Part shown: one piece after another, positions 37,555 through 47,664 of the stretch
Layout: each line of letters opens with the position of its first letter
How positions within the stretch are numbered: position 1 is the first letter of the stretch
Source of the DNA: Paenibacillus sp. P25
GTDB lineage: Bacteria; Bacillota; Bacilli; Paenibacillales; NBRC-103111
Reading direction: 5' to 3'
Assembly (NCBI GenBank): GCA_024704175.1
Contig: CP085629.1
Coordinates: 2,108,001-2,172,000 of the forward strand
DNA length: 64,000 nucleotides
Notes under the pieces: model-generated
Told to the model about the DNA's origin: nothing
Database searches by the model: none
The model's input: the letters and a program-made list of their open reading frames with translations, nothing else
Position numbers and translations under genes: made by a program

Positions 37555-38526
37555 ATGCATAAATCTCAGCGTTTAATTCGATTAATTATGATCATTAACG
37601 CACGAAAATCCTTCACCATCGGCGAGCTAGCCTATGAGATCGGCGTGTCTGAGCGAACAATTTCCCGTGATTTGGTAGATTTAAGCGAGCTTGGCGTCCC
37701 TCTCTATTCCATCCCCGGGCGTGGAGGCGGCTTCAAGATCTTAAACGAACGCGTGCTTCCTCCTATCGCTTTCACAGAGAGTGAAGCCATCTCCATCTTT
37801 TTTGCAGCGCAATCCTTGAAATTTTTTGGCTCGCTCCCTTTTGGCGAAGGAACGGAATCGGCAATGGATAAGTTTTATCATTATTTGCCGCCCGATATCA
37901 AAAAACAGATCGAACGTTTAAAGGACAAAGTCGCCATCTGGAGTCCCAACCGATATATGTCATCGGCTTGCCTTCAAGTTTTGCTGCAGGCCATAATGAT
38001 TCGGCGGACGGTCACGATAGCATACGATTCAGGAAGAGAGTCCGAAACGAGGGATATTCAGCCGGTCGGTCTTTATTCCGACCGCGGGTATTGGTATTGT
38101 CCGGCATATTGTTTCACCCGACAGGCCTACCGGCTGTTCCGCGCGGATCGGATCCTCTCCGCACAATTGAACGAAGCCATTTTATACCGTGAAGAATTGG
38201 ATCTGAAGTCCCTGAACGAATGGCTAAACATGGATAGTGCGGATCCTGATAAAACCGTACTCATAGCCCGCTTAACCCAAGCCGGTATCAGAAAGCTGGA
38301 GTCGAACGGCAGGCTGTATCCTTTCATCCATTCTCATGACGATGGCGGAGGAACGCTCACCATATCAATTCCCGTTCGGCAGTTGGCGTTCTATGTGGAT
38401 ATGATATGGGGAGTCGGCTATGACGCCAAAATTGTAGAACCGGAGGAAGCCATAAATATGATCGAACGAAACATTACATTGATGAGAGAACAATATTTTA
38501 ACGTCCGTCCGGCTGATGAAATCTGA
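37555..38526 (+). CDS. YafY-type HTH/WYL regulator
   Basis: 323 residues: N-terminal winged helix (FTIGELAYEIGVSERTISRD) then PGRGGGFKI, and a WYL domain at about 140-220 (QPVGLYSDRGYWYCPAYC) and a WCX tail. WYL regulators bind small ligands or nucleic acid. AAGGGTTGAG lies before the ATG. It is divergent from the histidine kinase and 85 bases upstream of a CBS-domain gene on its strand. Confidence 0.87.
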   Translation: MHKSQRLIRLIMIINARKSFTIGELAYEIGVSERTISRDLVDLSELGVPLYSIPGRGGGFKILNERVLPPIAFTESEAISIFFAAQSLKFFGSLPFGEGTESAMDKFYHYLPPDIKKQIERLKDKVAIWSPNRYMSSACLQVLLQAIMIRRTVTIAYDSGRESETRDIQPVGLYSDRGYWYCPAYCFTRQAYRLFRADRILSAQLNEAILYREELDLKSLNEWLNMDSADPDKTVLIARLTQAGIRKLESNGRLYPFIHSHDDGGGTLTISIPVRQLAFYVDMIWGVGYDAKIVEPEEAINMIERNITLMREQYFNVRPADEI

Positions 38527-38612
38527 CTTGCCCCCTTAAATCGTTCCCTTTCATTTTCCACATGCGTCCCGCGTTGAAATATGTTTTAATATACCAAAGG
38601 AGAGTGATACAG

Positions 38613-39017
38613 GTGGACATCAAATCTTTTCTATATCCCAAGGACGAGGTCTCTTACATCACGACATCCTCCAACATGAAGGAAGCCCTGGACAAATTGG
38701 AGGCATGCCAATATACGGCCATTCCGATCTTGGACGAAGATGGATTGTATTTCGGAACGCTTTCCGAGGGAGATTTGTTATGGAAGATGAAGGCCACGCC
38801 GGGCCTTCATTTCGATACGATGCACGAAATTCCCGTCGTCTCCATCAAAAAACGGTTGAAAATCGAATGCGTCGCGATCGGCGCCGATTTGGACGATATG
38901 CTGGCACTGGCGGCAGATCAGAACTTCGTTCCGGTCGTAGACGACAATCGCGTCTTCCTTGGTATTATTCGCCGCAAAGATATCATCGAATACTATACCC
39001 GAAATATTACGGATTAA
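38613..39017 (+). CDS. Tandem CBS-domain protein
   Basis: About 134 residues made of one CBS pair: TTSSNMKEALDKLEACQYTA opens CBS1 and IGADLDDMLALAADQNFVPVV CBS2, each closing with a GxxxxxDL-type strand. Stand-alone CBS pairs bind AMP-like nucleotides or c-di-AMP. The GTG start at 38613 has AAGGAGAG upstream; a clear terminator follows. Confidence 0.82.
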   Translation: MDIKSFLYPKDEVSYITTSSNMKEALDKLEACQYTAIPILDEDGLYFGTLSEGDLLWKMKATPGLHFDTMHEIPVVSIKKRLKIECVAIGADLDDMLALAADQNFVPVVDDNRVFLGIIRRKDIIEYYTRNITD

Positions 39018-39020
39018 TGA

Positions 39021-39059
39021 AAGAGACCCCGTCATGTAAAAATGATCGGGTCTTTTTTA
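39021..39059 (+). terminator. Rho-independent terminator
   Basis: About 12-bp stem AGACCCCGTCAT / ATGATCGGGTCT with one mismatch, then TTTTTT, straight after the CBS gene. Confidence 0.88.
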
Positions 39060-39099
39060 CGGGCATGTTCGCCCAAGAATGCAATAGGATGAAGAATTT

Positions 39100-39762
39100 C
39101 TATTTCACTCTTTGCCTTCTCATCCATTGGGTGGCGGCCCATTTCTCTCCACGGATGACTGGTGCTCCTCCATGAAGGGTCAGCTCGTTCAAGCGGTTGT
39201 CCTGATAGAAATACTCGAAGTAAACCGCCATTCCCTTATGCGGGCAGACGGAAAACTGAAGTTTGGGAAAAAACGTTTCTCCGCCGCGCTCCACATCATT
39301 TAAATATATGACGAGCGTGCTTATCCTGGAGTTGCCTCCGGCTTGACCTCCCACTGAAAAATAGTCGTAATGAGCTTTGTATTCCTGCCCTGGTTTGTAA
39401 TTTAGAATTTGCAGGCCCTCGCCATGCTCGGCAGGAATGCCCATGATTTGCGAAATTCTTTGTTCAATCCTGTCTACAATGTCATATTCCCCGTCCTCAA
39501 AGAACATGCTGCTGCTGGTTCTGATTTCATTCACCTCACGGGAGGCTCCTATTTTGGATCGCTTCATCCGGTCTTTGGACAGACGAATCAGTTCGTCGCA
39601 TTCCTCATGACTTAAGACATTGCCTAAAATCACGATAAGCGGTTCTTCGAATCGGGCAATGATGGGGATGTCCCTGTCGTCCGTTTTAATGAGATTGCCC
39701 GTGTGATGAAAAATCGTTTGTTCCTTGACGATAATTTCCTTCGCTTCCATTTCCAGCGTCAA
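39100..39762 (-). CDS. Prolyl 4-hydroxylase-like Fe(II)/2-oxoglutarate dioxygenase
   Basis: About 217-220 residues, intact, and very like Bacillus anthracis P4H: QTIFHHTGNLIKTDDR, IVILGNVLSHEECDELI, IRTSSSMFF, LQILNYKPGQEYKAHYDYF and ELTLHGGAPVIRGEKW. The HxD (HYD) and distal His of the iron site and the Lys that holds 2-oxoglutarate are all present. Bacterial members hydroxylate proline in collagen-like or other peptides, such as those of spore surfaces. The TTG start at 39762 has GGGGCGG upstream; ATG at 39750 is the alternative. Confidence 0.9.
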   Translation of the reverse strand: MTLEMEAKEIIVKEQTIFHHTGNLIKTDDRDIPIIARFEEPLIVILGNVLSHEECDELIRLSKDRMKRSKIGASREVNEIRTSSSMFFEDGEYDIVDRIEQRISQIMGIPAEHGEGLQILNYKPGQEYKAHYDYFSVGGQAGGNSRISTLVIYLNDVERGGETFFPKLQFSVCPHKGMAVYFEYFYQDNRLNELTLHGGAPVIRGEKWAATQWMRRQRVK

Positions 39763-39924
39763 CTTGATCCGCCCCTTTGGATTAGACTCTTAATCTTCGC
39801 CTTCCTTAGATCATGAGAATAACGAGGGAACCACCGGCCGCATTGCTGCGCAAAGGTTATTCTGGCAGTGAATACAATCTTCTTTTATTTTACAAAAAAA
39901 TATTCCATTTGTGTGAGGTATACT

Positions 39925-40163
39925 TTATATGAATTTCACTTTCTTTAAATGGATTTGTAATGTCAGAAAGTCACGAAAGCTTGATAAAGAAATAGAGCGT
40001 TGTCCATTCTTATCTATTGGGCGTTGTTGAATATACTGCTCAAATGCTTCAGCGAATCCGTTAATGTCAACCACTTTATCTTTACACATTATTTTGACAT
40101 ACTGCTTCAAGTACGCCTTCCCCTTGCTCCCATTCTGAGAAGTATTTCTTCGTGTTCCTTCAT
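39925..40163 (-). CDS. Hypothetical protein, uncertain
   Basis: If one base is changed near 40110, an ATG at 40163 with AAGGGAG upstream reads into MKEHEEILLRMG, then YLKQYVKIMCKDKVVDINGF, FEQYIQQRPIDKNG and HLKKVKFI, about 79 residues. Composition is protein-like and Lys-rich. I do not recognise the family and the frame break makes it doubtful. The surrounding 39763-40352 shows nothing else. Confidence 0.3.
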
Positions 40164-40352
40164 GGTTTGCTCCCTTAAAGATTTGGTTAAAGCCGGTCCG
40201 GTCATCGGATCATGCCTGGTTATAATGCTCGTGCAGTGCGGCAATGGCGCGATTCCGGATGTGTGGATCATTTTACATATTTCTTCTTCTTCTGTCCAAA
40301 TTACTTAACACTGCCTATGCCGAATATTTTCAAGAAAATTCCTCTTGAAATA

Positions 40353-40399
40353 CGAATAAACGTTCGCTATTCTGTGTATAATATAAGAACAAACGTTTG
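40353..40399 (+). promoter_or_regulatory. Two LexA (DinR) boxes around a promoter
   Basis: CGAATAAACGTTCG (40353-40366) and AGAACAAACGTTTG (40386-40399) each match the Bacillus SOS box CGAACRNRYGTTYG with one mismatch. TATAAT (40377-40382) lies between them, 38 bases before the start codon, so LexA would cover both sides of the -10. Confidence 0.85.
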
Positions 40400-40419
40400 T
40401 ATAAATGGAGGCGGTTTTC

Positions 40420-40626
40420 ATGTGGAATACCCTTCAAAAATACACAGGCCGTACCGTGGAAATCATTTATCTGGGCCGCGATAACCGGATCACACAGCGG
40501 CGGATTGAGATCCGGCTTGTTGAAGATGGGATGGTTAAGGCGTATTGCTTGGAAAGACGGGCGCCTCGGACTTTTCAAGCAAGCCGTATTTTGGCCGTGC
40601 AACCGGTGGGGAGGAAGACGGCATGA
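40420..40626 (+). CDS. Small SOS-controlled protein upstream of YolD
   Basis: 68 residues: MWNTLQKYTGRTVEIIYLGR, then a beta-rich, Arg-rich body ending AVQPVGRKTA. Such short WYL-like proteins are often encoded just before YolD and Y-family polymerase genes. GGAGG lies 8 bases before the ATG. Its stop overlaps the YolD start (ATGA). Expression should rise with DNA damage because of the two LexA boxes. Confidence 0.75.
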   Translation: MWNTLQKYTGRTVEIIYLGRDNRITQRRIEIRLVEDGMVKAYCLERRAPRTFQASRILAVQPVGRKTA

Positions 40627-40880
40627 ACAAGGCGACACCCGGAGTTCGTAGGCCGGAACGGAGTGAGGAAGAACTGCAGGCAATGTTCGAGCGGCTCAAA
40701 GAATCTCGCCTGAAATACGTGAAGGTGACCATTACCGTTGACGGAGTACATGGAAACCGGCAATACACCGGGATTGTAACAGGACTTGACCCTCGCCTCT
40801 ACCTCGTGAAGATGCAGGTGGGCCATGACTGGATGTTATTCGAATTTACGGACATGATCGAGGTGGAATATGCCGTTTAG
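40623..40880 (+). CDS. YolD-like protein
   Basis: 85 residues of the YolD family: ERSEEELQAMFERLKESRL helix, then beta strands with DGVHGNRQYTGIVTGLDPRL and a final FEFTDMIEVEY. In Bacillus YolD genes usually precede a UvrX/YqjW-type DNA polymerase; here no polymerase follows, the next gene is on the other strand. Translation is coupled to the upstream gene. Confidence 0.78.
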   Translation: MNKATPGVRRPERSEEELQAMFERLKESRLKYVKVTITVDGVHGNRQYTGIVTGLDPRLYLVKMQVGHDWMLFEFTDMIEVEYAV

Positions 40881-40943
40881 AACGATAGCCGCAGTTCCAT
40901 CGGCAGCGGTATCGGCATCGGCGGGCTCCATAGCGACTAGCTT

Positions 40944-40970
40944 AAAGGCCATCCTGCAAGGGATGGCCTA
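40944..40970. terminator. Hairpin between convergent genes
   Basis: AGGCCATCC (40946-40954) pairs with GGATGGCCT (40961-40969) across a 6-base loop. The T tracts are short on both sides; it could end either YolD or the HxlR gene. Confidence 0.55.
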
Positions 40971-40977
40971 ATCTCAA

Positions 40978-41334
40978 TCAATTCGCCTTTTCGCCTGCAT
41001 CACTCATCTCGTCCTTTAGATAGGCTCCATGTACTTGAGTCCACGTCCACATGGCCTCAAATATCGGCTGCAGACCCTGCCCGGCTTCGGTAAGTTCATA
41101 TTCCACATGCAGCGGCACGCCGGGATAAAGAGTGCGGGTGACGATTCCCTTTTCCTCCAACAGCCGCAAGCGGTCTGTCAAAGTTTTCGGACTAATGGGA
41201 TGCAGCTTACGGCGTAGTTCGCCAAAACGCCGTGTCCCGTTAAACAATTCGAACAAGAGTAGAAGCATCCATTTGCCGTCCAAGAGCGCAAGGATTGGTT
41301 CAACGGTACCGGGACAGGATCGATCCATCATCAT
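40978..41334 (-). CDS. HxlR-family regulator
   Basis: About 118 residues: CPGTVEPILALLDGKWMLLLLFEL, recognition region RFGELRRKLHPISPKTLTDRL and wing VPLHVEYELTEAG. The N-terminal Cys is typical of the family. ACGGAGTG precedes the ATG triplet at 41334; an upstream ATG at 41352 is possible. Its partner gene is unclear. Confidence 0.85.
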   Translation of the reverse strand: MMMDRSCPGTVEPILALLDGKWMLLLLFELFNGTRRFGELRRKLHPISPKTLTDRLRLLEEKGIVTRTLYPGVPLHVEYELTEAGQGLQPIFEAMWTWTQVHGAYLKDEMSDAGEKAN

Positions 41335-41443
41335 GATCACTCCGTAGTTCATTTTATGAAACAATTGCACGATTTTGTAACTGCTATTCAAAAGTACCAC
41401 AGTCCCGTTCATATGTAAATTGAAAGGAGAACCAATCCGGGAT

Positions 41444-42305
41444 TTACGGCTGAACGGCGCTCTTCAGGTTTTCCACCAGCCGCTTGATCTTCTCCTCCGT
41501 CTGGCCGATCGGGGTGTTAATCATCACCTGCAGGCCGGGAGCATCGCTCACCTGGAACGTGATATATTCCAGGATCAGTTCCCCGGCTTCCGGGTGGAAA
41601 TAATGCTTGTTCCCTTCCGATATCGGAAGAACCTCATGTTTCGCCCACCACTCCCGAAATTGTGGACTTACCGCGGAAAGTTCGGCGATGAACTCCTCCC
41701 ACCAAGGGTCTCCGGCATAAGTTCCGTAACTTGCTCGGAACTGGGCCAGTCTTACCTTGGCATGCTCCTCCCATTTGCCCCGCAGCAGCTTGCCGCAAGT
41801 AAGGTGAGGTGAATGCCCTCCATACCATGTTTCGCTCCTGTACCGGCATGACCCGATAATCACCGACCACAGCGCACGCCGACAAATTCCATGCTACCAC
41901 GTTCCAGCGCGCATCGGTCACAATAGCCGGGCTGTACTCAAGCCGGTCCAGCACATGCTGCAGCTTCTCGCTTACCACGGTTCGTTCCGTCTGCAGAACA
42001 TCCGTGGGCGGCTGTCTCATCGCCAGCAAATACAGATGCTTTTTTTCGTTATCGTCCAGCTGCAGAGCTTTTGCGATGCTATCAAGCACCTGTGCGGAAA
42101 CCTGAATATTCCTCCCCTGCTCCAGCCATGTATACCAATCGACGCTGACCCCGGCCAGCATCGCAACCTCACTGCGCCTTAGGCCCGGCGTCCGCCTTCT
42201 GCCGTCGTTGGGAAATCCCATCGTCTCCGGCGTTAGCCGCTCTCTCCTTGTACGCAGGAAGTGCCCCAACTGCCCGAGCCTGGCCGCATCCGTCGTCTGC
42301 TCCAT
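41444..42305 (-). CDS. MmyB-like XRE regulator, frameshifted
   Basis: About 287 residues: HTH_31 domain (GLRRSEVAMLAGVSVDWYTWL, split at its two helices, then EQGRNIQVS) and a C-terminal MmyB-type ligand domain (YSPAIVTDARWNVVAWN). A frame change near 41800-41850 leads to the rest (GTYAGDPWWEEFIAELSAVS, PEAGELILEYITFQ). It is divergent from the MFS exporter, whose expression it probably controls; the shared gap holds two palindromes. Confidence 0.85.
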
Positions 42306-42358
42306 CTCTTATCCCCTCTCCCTACGGAGACGCCCGTCTTGGTAGGAGTACGAATCCT

Positions 42359-42373
42359 ATGACGAACCGTCAT
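42359..42373. promoter_or_regulatory. Candidate operator between MmyB regulator and MFS exporter
   Basis: ATGACG-AAC-CGTCAT is a perfect 6-bp inverted repeat. A related repeat AGACG-CC-CGTCT lies about 30 bases away near 42328-42339. Both share GACG/CGTC half sites and lie in the gap of the divergent pair. Confidence 0.45.
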
Positions 42374-42437
42374 CTCGTCAGCCTGTTTTCTTCATTATAC
42401 AATCAACCTGCTTGAATAAGAAATTAGGAGGTTCGTT

Positions 42438-43878
42438 ATGGCAACATCGGCTCAATCCACTTCAACATCCGCTCCACCTTCGGATGCAGCTTCTCTAAAA
42501 TTAGCGGCCAAAAGAAAAGCTCTCGCTTTGTTCGGGCTTTCTCTCGGCTACTTCATGGTGCTGCTCGATACGACGATCGTAACGGTGGCCCTGCCCGCCA
42601 TTCATTCCGATATGGGTGGAAAATTTACGTCACTCGAATGGGTGGCCAATGCTTACACGGTCTTGTTTGCCAGCCTGCTGCTCAGTATGGGCTCGCTGTC
42701 CGACCGGTACGGAGCTAGACGCATGTTCACCGGCGGGCTCATCCTGTTCGCAGCCGCTTCCGCCTTGTCCTCTATCGCCCCTTCGTTAGGCTTATTGATC
42801 ACGATGCGGGGGTGCTCGGTATCGGCGGTGCGGCAATGACATCGGCTTCTCTGGCACTGATCGCTTCCATCTATCAGGAACCGAAGGAACGGACGAAAGC
42901 GCTCGGCGTCTTTGCCACCGTTTCGGGCGTAGCCTTGGTCGCCGGACCTGTCTTAGGAGGGTCGCTTGCCGATTGGATCGGATGGCGAAGCATCTTTATT
43001 GTGAACATCCCGATCGCCCTCTTGAGCTTATTGCTTATCATTTCCAACGCCGGAGAGACCAAGCGCAATACAGAACGCAGCCTTGACCTTGCAGGGCAGC
43101 TGACCGCAACCCTCTTTTTCCTTGCGCTTACTTTCGCACTTGTGGAAGGAGGACCGGTAGGCTGGGGCTCCCCTCTCGTCCTATCGTCTATTGTCGTGGC
43201 CGCCGTCAGCCTGCTCCTGTTTGCCGTCGTCGAGGCCCGCGGCAAATCGCCGATGTTGCCTATCCAGCTGCTTCGGCAGCGCAGTATCTCGGCGGGACTC
43301 GCCGCGGGGCTGGCCGTTAATTTCGGGTTGTCCGGTCGCCTTTTCGTGCTCACCTTCTTCTTTCAGCAGGGCCTGGGCTATTCCGCGCTGTTGACCGGAC
43401 TCGCGTTCCTGCCGCTCACCTTACCCATGATGGTAAATCCGATATTGACGAGCCGTATCGTAAACCGCATCGGTGTAAGGTCGCCGATGATATGCGGCTT
43501 CTTCGTCACCGCTATCGGTACCGCCATGCTGACGGCCGCAGCCGGCTCCTTCTACTGGCTGTTGTTCGTCGGATTATTCTTCACCGGCTACGGCCTTAGC
43601 TTAACGATTCCGCCACTCGTAACAGCTGTCGTTACCGCGGCTCCTCCCGGTCAAGCGGGCGTTGCTTCCGGCGCTCTGAACTCGATCCGACAACTCGGGG
43701 CCGCTCTCGGCGTTGCCGTTCTCAGTTTATGCATGAACGGCGCCGGCGAACACGCCGAAACCACTGCGTCGGCAGCCGGGGTGCATACGGCACTTCTCGT
43801 CTCGGCCTTGGTGTTTGCCGGCGGGGGATGATTACACTCATATTCATCGGCCGGAAGCCGAGAAAGAAGCAGGCCTAG
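42438..43878 (+). CDS. MFS drug exporter (DHA2, EmrB/QacA type), frameshifted
   Basis: About 480 residues with about 14 hydrophobic segments. LLDTTIVTVALPAIHSDMG is the helix-1 motif of DHA2 transporters, LSDRYGARRMF motif A and VAGPVLGGSLADWIGWRSIF motif C, which marks antiporters. The frame breaks at a GGGG near 42812 and again near 43828; after the second the end reads ITLIFIGRKPRKKQA with a stop at 43876. AGGAGG precedes the ATG. Likely proton-driven export of a drug or metabolite. Confidence 0.87.
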
Positions 43879-44033
43879 GGGACAATACCCCTGGGCTTCC
43901 GGGCTTCATAAATCCGAATGGAGATTGCACAAGACAATATTTTCCACCTAATTCATCAATTCCGCGTACTGCGAAAGCGCTGTCATCCATATATAATGAT
44001 GTTGATTTTATCAATGTCTGGAGGGATGGACGA

Positions 44034-45673
44034 ATGTTTAACGGACGCAGGAAGAGACTCGGCAAATGGATGCTTGCAATCTTCATAATCGGCAGTCTTT
44101 TATTGGGTAATTTGACACCCGCCCAAGCGGCAGTGGACAACAACTACAAAGTGTCCGTCATGCTTAATTTGGAGGACATCACCGATTTCGCCTCATTCGA
44201 CAAGCAGCTGGCGACCTTAAAAAACAACGGAGTCAAAGTGGTTGAGGTCGATATGTGGTGGAACCATTTTGAACCGAATGCCCGAAATCAGTTCGATTGG
44301 AGTTATTACCAGAACGTGTTCGCACATATCAAGAGCGCCGGATTACTGATCGCACCTATCTTCTCGTTCCATCAATGCGGCGGTAATGTCGGGGACACTT
44401 GTAACTTCCCTATACCGGGCTGGGTATGGACGCTCGGTACACAGGACCAAATGCAATACAAATCGGAAACAGGCTACTATGACCACGAATACGTCGCTCC
44501 GTTCTTCTCCCTTTCTTACACGCTGTATGAAGAGGCTTTCAAATCCTTTGCAGCGAACATGTCAGCGTTCAAAGGATCTTTCTTTAAAATTTACATCGGT
44601 ATGGGACCGGCCGGCGAGCTCCGCTACCCCAGCTACAACGCGAACGACGGCTGGAGCTACCCCGGCCGCGGCAAGCTGCAAGCTTACTCCGGACCCGCGA
44701 TCAGCAGCTTCCAGAATGCGATGCAGAACAAGTACGGGACGATCGGCGCCTGAATAAGGCATGGGGAACGAGCCTCAGCGGATTCAATCAGGTGATGCCG
44801 CCTTCGAACGGCGATTCCTTCTTTAACAGCGGCGGCTTCAAAGGCACGTACGGTAGCGACTTTTTAACATGGTACCAATCCGTGCTGACAACGCATATGA
44901 GTAGTGTGATGGCCAAGGCGCATGCCAATTTGGATGGGTTCGGCGTTCGGCTTGGCGGCAAAGTGCCGGGGATCCATTGGCAGTACTCTAACCCGAGTGT
45001 ACCCCACGAGGCGGAATATACGGCAGGTTTATACAACTATTCCACACTATTGGATCAGTTCAAAAGCAGCAATGCCGACCTGGCGTTCACGGCGCTTGAG
45101 CTGCAGGACAATAACGTCTACCCTTATTACAGCGAGCCGCAGGAGCTGGTCCAATATGTAGCAGGCCTTGCGAACCAGAAGGGAATTCCTCATGACGGGG
45201 AGAATGCGCTGGCCATCAGCAACAATCAACAGCTATATGACAGCACTGCGATTAACACGTTCAATCTCGGTTTTGACGGCTTTGCGCTTCTGCGCTTGCA
45301 ATATGTAGTGAATGCAGACGGGACGCCGACCGGCGAACTCTCTCCCTTTACACAGACATTGGCCATCCAGCCCCAGAAGGTCACGGTTACCATTAACAAC
45401 GCCAATACATCCTTTGGTCAAAATGTTTATTTGGTCGGGGATCGCGACGAATTCGGTGCGTGGAATACTCAATATGCGGTACCGGCTTCTTATGTCGGGA
45501 ATGGTGTCTGGCAGGCTACATTTAATTTAGGCGCGAACCACTCCTATAACTTTAAGGCGATTAAAAAAGACAGCTCCGGCAACGTGATCTGGGAGAACGG
45601 CAGTAACCATTATTGGTCGGTGCCCTATATTGCGGGAGGCACGGCAACCTTTACACTAAACTGGCAGTACTGA
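44034..45673 (+). CDS. Secreted beta-amylase (GH14) with CBM20, frameshifted
   Basis: About 546 residues. Signal peptide ends near TPAQAA; the GH14 barrel has the HQCGGNVGDTC signature, the acid Glu in GPAGELRYPSY and the base Glu in FTALELQD. The frame breaks near 44750 and resumes RLNKAWGTSL. From about residue 445 a CBM20 starch-binding domain follows (VYLVGDRDEFGAWN, YNFKAIKKDSSGNVIWE). It cuts maltose units from starch outside the cell. GGAGGG lies 8 bases before the ATG. A TATAAT lies near 43992 without a good -35. Confidence 0.9.
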
Positions 45674-45732
45674 TTATATGGGGAGACTTAAAGCCCGCTC
45701 GACTTGCCCGCACCATTGATCGTGATTTTCGT

Positions 45733-45773
45733 CAAGGACCTCATCCCCGCTGAGTGCGGATTTGAGGTCCTTG
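45733..45773. terminator. Inverted repeat after the amylase gene
   Basis: An 11-bp perfect stem CAAGGACCTCA / TGAGGTCCTTG with a 19-base loop that folds further. No T run follows on either strand, so termination efficiency is uncertain. Confidence 0.55.
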
Positions 45774-45809
45774 GTCGCTTACTCATTCGGCTGAACAACA
45801 GACACCGCT

Positions 45810-46022
45810 TCATTCGTCCGCGTTCCGTCTTAGCGTCAGTACCTTCTCCCCATAAGCGACGGTCAGCGCCGTGCCCTGAAGTATGGCAGTCGGTTCGGAT
45901 AAGGAAGCACCTCCTGTTTCGCTTTCCGCATTTGCCGCGGCCGAGCCCACCAAGACGAATACCACTACGGCTAACAGCCAATGTATTTTCCAATGAACAC
46001 TTATCAATATGAAGAAAAGCAA
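45810..46022 (-). CDS. Small secreted hypothetical protein
   Basis: 70 residues with a clear signal peptide (WLLAVVVFVLVGSAAANA) and a short mature part (LQGTALTVAYGEKVLTLRR). The TTG start has no strong ribosome site. It is divergent from the DUF5050 gene. It could be the stub of a longer secreted protein, as an indel near the end cannot be excluded. Not recognised. Confidence 0.4.
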   Translation of the reverse strand: MLFFILISVHWKIHWLLAVVVFVLVGSAAANAESETGGASLSEPTAILQGTALTVAYGEKVLTLRRNADE

Positions 46023-46088
46023 CTTTTACGGCGAACCTTGCGTTAAAGTTAGGTAGAACACTTCATCTTAGAAAAGGAGATTTCCTAC

Positions 46089-47590
46089 ATGAAACGATCA
46101 TTCCTTGCTGCGGCGCTGGCTGTTCCGATGCTGTTCGGCTCTGTGCCCGCTTATGCTGCTGCGCCGAAACAGGTGAAGGTATCGCTGCCCGATTTTCCCA
46201 TTGTTCTGAACGGAACCCCGGTAGATAATATCCACAGCCAATACCCCTGCTCCTCTATAAAGACATCACTTATTTTCCGATGACCTGGGACTATGCGCGG
46301 GCCCTCGGACTCACCACCTCCTGGGATGCTCAAGCGGGACTTGGCATAATTAAGCGCGAGCGCGCCGAGGAATTAATGCAAACGTTGAAACCGGAAGGCG
46401 GCATTTTATCCGGGGAAACCGCGATGCTGCCCGATTTCCCCGTTCAGGTGAAAGGCAAGCAGATCGACAATACGGCGGAGCCTTATCCCCTGCTCTTATT
46501 CCGCAATATCACCTACTTTCCGATGACATGGCGCTTTACGCACGACGAATTCGGTTGGAATACGTCCTGGGACAGCGTAAACGGCTTTCGCATCGATACG
46601 GCGGGATCGACGGAGGACGCGCCGCCGGCCGCCGCAAGCGACAATTTCAATTTGAACAATGGCGGCCAACTGGCTGTATCGGGTGATTGGATATACTACA
46701 ATCCGAACAACAATTACTTCGGGCCTAACTACCTGTACAAAATGAAGCTGGATGGCGGCGGTAAGACGAAGCTCACGGACGACAACGCCGGTTCGATCCA
46801 TGTGGTCGGGGATTGGATCTATTATACGGTTACCGATAAAGAGAGAAATCTTCATCAGGGTATTTACAAAGTGCGTACCGACGGTACCGGGCGGACTCTG
46901 ATCTCCGACACCCCGGCGGCGCGCATTATCGTGGACGGCGATTGGATCTATTATGCAGACCAAGTATTATCCAGTCCGCCGCAGAATACGGTAGCTTTTT
47001 ACAAAACGCTAGGCATTAAAAAGATCAAAACCGATGGGACCGGCGAAACCACCTTGTTCCAGGGAACTGCAAGCGAGCCGCTCCAGGATTCTATTACAGG
47101 CTCCATTCACGTCCTTAAGGACTGGATCTATTTCGTACAGGCGGGTGATGCGGAGCATCCTGCCGCCTTGAGCAAAATCCGCAAGGACGGGACGCAATTG
47201 ACACCTCTCGCCACCGGCCATTTCAGCAATTTCGTGATTGCGGGCGGCTGGATTTATTACGGCGACGACAACGAGTTGTTCAAAATGAGCCTGGAGGGCT
47301 CGCCCGGCATCCCGCTCCGTAAATTTGATAAGCCGGTCAATTTTAATACACTGAACTATCATGACGGATGGATTTACTACGTCAAGGGGATGTTCGGCAT
47401 TATGGGATCGGCCGATATTGAAAAAATCCGGATCGACGGCGGCGAACTGACGCCGGTGCTCCGTGGCGTTCGTGCGGTCAGCCTGTACTTTGCGGGCGGA
47501 CAGCTCTATTTTGCCGGTGCATTCGACGGTAACGCTCCGCTCTACGAAGCTTCAGGAGCCGATAAGGCCAAATCGCTTCAAGAAGATTAG
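46089..47590 (+). CDS. Secreted DUF5050 repeat protein, frameshifted
   Basis: About 500 residues. Signal peptide FLAAALAVPMLFGSVPAYA; then two copies of a short stalk-like repeat (YPLLLYKDITYFPMTW and YPLLLFRNITYFPMTW), the first broken by an indel near 46245. From about residue 190 seven or so copies of a GDWIYY-type strand pattern build a DUF5050 beta-propeller-like domain (GDWIYYN, GDWIYYT, GDWIYYA, KDWIYFV, GGWIYYG, DGWIYYV). AAAAGGAGA precedes the ATG. Probably a cell-surface protein of unknown ligand. Confidence 0.8.
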
Positions 47591-47664
47591 GAAGCGAACA
47601 CAGAGCCGCATCCAGCTCTATTATCCATCGAGGTGCTAAAATTAGCTATAAAGGAGGCTTACGC

